From NCBI GenBank assembly GCA_012511085.1, contig JAAZGU010000130.1, positions 1 through 8,759 on the forward strand: a stretch of 8,759 nucleotides of DNA, read 5' to 3'. Every line of letters starts with the position of its first letter. Positions within the stretch are counted from its first letter, which is position 1. Source of the DNA: Erysipelothrix sp. GTDB taxonomy: Bacteria > Bacillota_I > Bacilli_A > Erysipelotrichales > Erysipelotrichaceae. The translations under genes and the position numbers were made by a program. Positions 5,132 through 8,759 of the stretch are shown here, in pieces. The notes under the pieces were generated by a model, which was given only the letters and a program-made list of their open reading frames with translations, had not been told where the DNA came from and did not search any database.

Positions 5132-6564
5132 AAGAGCACCTCTGCTTGCGCTTCCATTGGTAAGTCCACATAAAAACGCGTTTCATCTGCTGTCGATGTG
5201 ACACCAAAATTCAAATTGTGTGCCAAACAAATCGACTTCACAATCGCCAAGCCAAGTCCGGAACCGGAATCATTGCGCGTAAAGTTTTTATCAATTTTAT
5301 AATAGCGATCCCATAAGTAAGGCAAATCAGCCTTCGCAATCCCATCACCATGGTCAATAACGCTCACACGAATCACATCTTTTTTATGGGCTGCCTCAAT
5401 AAATACATGTTGATCGGGTCCTGCATGGGAGATAGCGTTGTTGATGTAATTAAAAATAACTTGCCCAACCTTAACTTCATCACAATACACAATCATGGCT
5501 TCATCAACCTTGGTTGTGATTTCAATATTAAAGCTTTTTGAAGCATTATCAAAGAGACGTACGATATTTTCAATCATTGATTTTAAATGAACGTTGGTCG
5601 CATTGATTAACAAAGACGGTTGATTGAATTGACTCAGCTTCAACATGTCAGAAACCAAAACATCCAAATGTTGAGCTTCCATTAAAATAATATCCAAATG
5701 TTCGTTGCGTTTCGTCTCCGAACTGCCTGATATTTCTTTAATCATTTCCGCATAGGCCTTGATAGTTGTTAAAGGTGTTTTGATATCATGGGACACGTTT
5801 GCGATTAAATCTTTACGCAGGTCATCCATCTTGGCGATTTCTTGCGTCGCATAGTTTAAAGTTTGCGCCAATTCATTAAACTCAGTATAATTGGTTGGTT
5901 CAAATTCAACCTTCACATCACCACCGGCCAATTTCTTGGCACTTTTAACCATGGCTTGCAAGGGTTTGGACAAACGCGATGCGATCATTAAAGCCACAAA
6001 GGTGCTCAAGACGAAAACGCCAATCGTTACATAACCAAATTGGTCTTGAAGAATTTTAATGGTTGAATCCAAAGGTTCGATTGGGGCATTGACAAACACA
6101 AAATAGGATGTGAAATCCGCAACAACTTCTTTTCCATAAAACATCATTTCGCGTTCTTGATCAGCACCGGTTAAATTAAAGTAAAAATCTGTGCCACGCA
6201 CAATTTTAGCTTGTTCAATGTATTCTTGCATAAAATTAGGATTTTCTTGATGGTTTTGACGTGAAATGAAACAGTTGACACCCAAAGTATCGACAAAATA
6301 GACTTGTTCACCTTGTTGGTTGTAAACACTTGCGCAAACGTTGTTTTGAATCACAACCCCAACAACGCCTTCCGAGAGTGTTTCATTGCGAAGGTTATCT
6401 TCAATGACACTAGCTACGTAGCGCACATCACCAATGCGACTGTTACGATAGAATGGCTTTAAAAAGATGACTTGGAAAACCCAAATCAAGAGCAAAATCG
6501 CTATTGAAAATAGCGTCATATAACCCCAAGTTTTAAAACGTAATCCATTAAGTCTTTGTTTCAA
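5128..6564 (-). CDS. Membrane sensor histidine kinase (HAMP-HisKA-HATPase)
   Basis: A 478-residue two-component sensor. A positively charged start precedes TM1 (about 16-36). An extracytoplasmic region (about 37-172) holds two cysteines, Cys77 and Cys98. Then come TM2 (about 175-195), HAMP (about 197-249) and the dimerisation/phosphoacceptor helix ANVSHDIKTPL with His259. The ATPase domain has the N box NYINNAISHA (372-381), G1 DHGDGIA (404-410) and G2 GSGLGLAIVKS (434-444). All catalytic motifs are intact. The signal sensed is unknown. The chosen start is TTG at 6564, overlapping the regulator's end by 17 bases with only a weak AGG eight bases ahead. ATG at 6519 (residue 16) is the alternative, but it would remove the basic pre-TM1 segment and is followed at once by a hairpin. 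The gene ends in TGA, overlapping the DUF554 start. Confidence 0.95.
   Translation of the reverse strand: MKQRLNGLRFKTWGYMTLFSIAILLLIWVFQVIFLKPFYRNSRIGDVRYVASVIEDNLRNETLSEGVVGVVIQNNVCASVYNQQGEQVYFVDTLGVNCFISRQNHQENPNFMQEYIEQAKIVRGTDFYFNLTGADQEREMMFYGKEVVADFTSYFVFVNAPIEPLDSTIKILQDQFGYVTIGVFVLSTFVALMIASRLSKPLQAMVKSAKKLAGGDVKVEFEPTNYTEFNELAQTLNYATQEIAKMDDLRKDLIANVSHDIKTPLTTIKAYAEMIKEISGSSETKRNEHLDIILMEAQHLDVLVSDMLKLSQFNQPSLLINATNVHLKSMIENIVRLFDNASKSFNIEITTKVDEAMIVYCDEVKVGQVIFNYINNAISHAGPDQHVFIEAAHKKDVIRVSVIDHGDGIAKADLPYLWDRYYKIDKNFTRNDSGSGLGLAIVKSICLAHNLNFGVTSTADETRFYVDLPMEAQAEVLL
6499..6515 (-). repeat. Hairpin-forming inverted repeat near the 5' end of the kinase mRNA
   Basis: CGCTATT and AATAGCG form a perfect 7-bp inverted repeat with a three-base loop. 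On the mRNA it lies about 50 bases after the TTG start and two bases after the in-frame ATG at 6519. No T-run follows, so it is not a terminator. Confidence 0.6.
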
Positions 6565-7216
6565 ATTTATAGCCTGTACCTCTTACTGTCACAATGAATT
6601 TTCGATATTCACCTAAGTTTTTTCTTAGCATTTTAATATGGGTATCAATGGTCCGATCATCGCCATAATAATCGTACTTCCATACCTTATTTAATAAGTA
6701 ATCCCGGGAGAGTGCCTGGTTTTTATGTTCGATTAAAAAGACAAGCAATTCATATTCTTTAGGTGTTAAGTTGATGCGCTTGCCATCAATGCTCACTGTT
6801 TTCCCGTCAAAATCAACCACGAGCTGCTCAAAAATTGCCTCGCGGTTGCGCGTGATTTGACGCCGACTCAAAATAAGTTTAATGCGCGCCATCAGTTCTT
6901 TCAGGGAAAAAGGCTTCACAATGTAATCATCAATCCCTAATTCAAACCCTAATAATTTATCATGCTCCTCAAAGCGCGCCGATAACATAATAATAGGAAT
7001 ATCTTTGATGGCTTTTAATTTCTTTGTCGTGCTAAACCCATCGAGATTTGGCATCATAATATCTAAAATGATGATATCCACATCATTGTTTTTAACAAAT
7101 TCAATGGCTTCTAAACCATCGCAGGCACTGAAAACTTCATAACCGTGTGCGCTTGCGTATTCTTTAATAACTTCGCGGATGTTTATTTCATCATCCACAA
7201 CTAAGATTCGATTCAT
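6548..7216 (-). CDS. OmpR/PhoB-family response regulator
   Basis: A 222-residue DNA-binding regulator, the cognate partner of the adjacent kinase. The receiver domain (1-120) has the acidic pair Asp8/Asp9, phosphoacceptor Asp52 in ILDIMMPNLDG, the switch Ser79 and Lys101 in KPF. The C-terminal winged-helix domain (about 128-220) has LTPKEYELLVFLIEHKNQALSR, the RTIDTHIKMLRKNLG recognition-helix region and the closing VRGTGYKFE. All conserved residues are present. The ATG follows AGGAGG by four bases, and the dnaE stop TAG is part of that site (TAGGAGG). Only eight bases separate the two genes, so the regulator is likely read from the dnaE transcript; I could not find a convincing promoter of its own just upstream. 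Targets cannot be read from the window. Confidence 0.96.
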   Translation of the reverse strand: MNRILVVDDEINIREVIKEYASAHGYEVFSACDGLEAIEFVKNNDVDIIILDIMMPNLDGFSTTKKLKAIKDIPIIMLSARFEEHDKLLGFELGIDDYIVKPFSLKELMARIKLILSRRQITRNREAIFEQLVVDFDGKTVSIDGKRINLTPKEYELLVFLIEHKNQALSRDYLLNKVWKYDYYGDDRTIDTHIKMLRKNLGEYRKFIVTVRGTGYKFETKT

Positions 7217-7224
7217 ACTACCTC

Positions 7225-8759
7225 CTACACCTTCAAAATAGCCATGGTCTGGATAATGAAGGAATTGCGTTGATCAAAATGACCGGTAATCTGATAAAAT
7301 TGTCCCCGTTTTAATTGTTCATTGACTTTATTATACAAGTTAGGCCACAAAATAGCATCACCATCGCCGGTATCATCGCTTACTTTCACAAAAGCCATGG
7401 ACTCCCCTTTTTTGGTTTTGATAACCCGAAAGTTATCCACCATCACACATAAGGTATGCGTGTTGCGATCCTTAATCAGCGCCAAATCGCTCACCTGTGT
7501 CTTTAAATTAGCCTTGTATTGTTTGATGGGATGTTCACTGAGATAAAAGCCCAACACTTCTTTTTCTTTCTCCAAAGTAAGGTGCGGTTGATGCTTCACA
7601 TGCACAATCAGCGGTTTGCTGACCAAGTCCAAATCAATTTGCACATGGTCGTTGCTTTCAATTTTAACCAAATTCGCATAGTTCATGGCATCATCAAGAC
7701 TCGCAATCAAATCCAGCCTGCGCACCTTGAAATGATCCAAAGCACCCGCATAAATAAGGGCCTCACATTGTTTGACTGTCATGTTAGCGACGCTCATGCG
7801 CGCGACAAAATCAAAGAAATCCACAAAAGCCCCTCTTAGATCACGTTCCGCAACAATCGCTTGCGTGATGACTTTGCCAATGCCACGAATAATGGTCAAT
7901 GGCAACAAGATGGCTTCATCCTCAATTTGATAAGTAGATGTGCTGTTTGCAATTGAAACTGGTAACACGGTGATGTTTTTTCTTTTGATTTCCATTAAAT
8001 ACTCGAGTGTTTTACGTTCTGAGTGAATCACACTGTTTAAGAGTGCCTTATAAAAAGCGTGCGGGTAATTGGCTTTGAGGTAAGCCATTTGATAAGAAAT
8101 CATAGCATAAGCAACCGCATGCGATTTATTAAAGCCATAATTCGCAAATTTTTCAATCATCGCAAACAAATCTTCAGCGGTCCTTTGATCAAGGTGATTG
8201 GCTTGGGCACCTTCGATAAACTCCGCCTTCAAAGCAAGAATTTCTTTTTGGTTTTTCTTGCCAATCGCTTTGCGTAAATGATCAGCCTTAGCTAGTGAGA
8301 AATTCGCAATTTCTTTCACGGCCTGCAAAATTTGTTCTTGGTAAATTAAGATACCGTGCGTGTCTTTGACGATGGGGCGCAACAGTGGATGCACATCGTG
8401 TTGTTGGCTGCGGTTGGCTTTCGCTTTCAAATAAAGCGGGATGTTTTCCATGGGTCCCGGACGATAGAGCGCCAAGCTCGCTACCACATCATCAAAATAG
8501 TCGCACTGCATTTGTACCAACAAACGTTTCATCCCTGCGGATTCAAGTTGGAAAATCCCAGCTGTGTCCCCTTTTTGAAGCAAGGCATACGTTTGAGGAT
8601 CATCAAGGGGTAATTTTAATAAGTCCAAGTCCAATTTAAGCGACTGCACAATCTCATCAATGATTGTCAAGTTACGTAAGCCAAGCAAATCAATTTTAAT
8701 GAGCCCTAAATCCTCTAAATATTCCATGGAATATTGCGTGGAGAGCGTGTCAGCTTCCA
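7225..8759 (-). CDS. dnaE: DNA polymerase III alpha subunit DnaE, C-terminal part (5' end outside window)
   Basis: About 511 codons of a DnaE-type replicative polymerase are present; the start lies beyond the right edge, and the ATG at 8727 is internal. The visible part begins just before TQYSMEYLEDLG and KIDLLGLRNLT, whose Asp (codon at 8691-8689) is the third catalytic metal-binding aspartate of the family. Palm/fingers landmarks follow: LALYRPGPME, IYQEQILQ, LRKAIGKK and YGFNKSHAVAYAMISYQMAYLKA. Next come a helix-hairpin-helix segment (IIRGIGKVITQAI), a candidate clamp-binding QIDLDL (7641-7624), EKEVLGFYLSEHP, and a terminal OB fold containing DDTGDGDAILWPNLY. The protein ends just after the OB fold, as in compact Firmicutes DnaE. 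The PHP domain and first two catalytic aspartates are off-window. Its stop overlaps the next gene's ribosome binding site. Confidence 0.96.
   Translation of the reverse strand, partial: EADTLSTQYSMEYLEDLGLIKIDLLGLRNLTIIDEIVQSLKLDLDLLKLPLDDPQTYALLQKGDTAGIFQLESAGMKRLLVQMQCDYFDDVVASLALYRPGPMENIPLYLKAKANRSQQHDVHPLLRPIVKDTHGILIYQEQILQAVKEIANFSLAKADHLRKAIGKKNQKEILALKAEFIEGAQANHLDQRTAEDLFAMIEKFANYGFNKSHAVAYAMISYQMAYLKANYPHAFYKALLNSVIHSERKTLEYLMEIKRKNITVLPVSIANSTSTYQIEDEAILLPLTIIRGIGKVITQAIVAERDLRGAFVDFFDFVARMSVANMTVKQCEALIYAGALDHFKVRRLDLIASLDDAMNYANLVKIESNDHVQIDLDLVSKPLIVHVKHQPHLTLEKEKEVLGFYLSEHPIKQYKANLKTQVSDLALIKDRNTHTLCVMVDNFRVIKTKKGESMAFVKVSDDTGDGDAILWPNLYNKVNEQLKRGQFYQITGHFDQRNSFIIQTMAILKV
8718..8735. 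repeat. 18-bp perfect palindrome within dnaE
   Basis: AATATTCCATGGAATATT is self-complementary over nine base pairs. It lies in the conserved Gln-Tyr-Ser-Met-Glu-Tyr segment of DnaE, so protein constraint could explain much of it. No function is shown. Confidence 0.6.

Noticed and set aside
7519..7839. Plus-strand open frame of about 106 codons antisense to dnaE
   Set aside because: It shadows a certain polymerase gene and has no ribosome binding site or family resemblance. The same holds for the other plus-strand frames at 8059-8639.

Overview
The window is a stretch of bacterial chromosome carrying mostly core genes, read almost entirely from the minus strand. It most likely comes from a Firmicutes/Bacillota-type organism. 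The evidence is the rplU-prp-rpmA cluster with an L21-type leader, an L27 with the cleavable N-terminal extension seen in Firmicutes, strong AGGAGG-type ribosome binding sites, and a moderate-to-low G+C content judged by eye. TGA ends obgE and the kinase gene and tryptophan is encoded by TGG, so the standard bacterial code applies and TGA-recoding mollicutes are excluded. The protein flavour (L27 start, RuvA, DnaE) suggests an Erysipelotrichia-like lineage to me, but this is an impression and not a demonstrated placement.

Layout from right to left, in the direction of transcription: (1) the C-terminal half of dnaE, cut by the window edge. (2) An OmpR-type response regulator, a sensor histidine kinase and a DUF554 membrane protein, packed end to end with dnaE by short gaps and overlaps. 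(3) A 187-bp gap holding a good extended -10 promoter and a structured leader that resembles the L21 autoregulatory leader. (4) rplU, prp and rpmA, ending at an intrinsic terminator. (5) obgE. (6) ruvA and ruvB, overlapping by one base, with their own extended -10 promoter inside the obgE end and an intrinsic terminator beyond ruvB. (7) On the plus strand, the C-terminal part of a HAD-family phosphatase gene that converges on ruvB with no intergenic base.

Functionally, L21 and L27 are 50S proteins, Prp is the protease expected to trim the L27 extension, Obg is a ribosome-associated GTPase, RuvAB is the Holliday-junction branch migration motor, and DnaE is a replicative polymerase. The two-component system plus DUF554 gene is the only accessory-looking unit. 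It appears to be one operon and may be a signal-controlled membrane function of unknown substrate.

I see no mobile element, CRISPR array, tRNA or rRNA. No wholly new system is evident. The most interesting points are small-scale: the ruvB terminator embedded in the opposite gene's coding sequence, a perfect palindrome encoding Phe-Glu-stop on both strands, a terminator whose loop can pair with the obgE start region, and the TCS-DUF554 cassette wedged between dnaE and a ribosomal operon.
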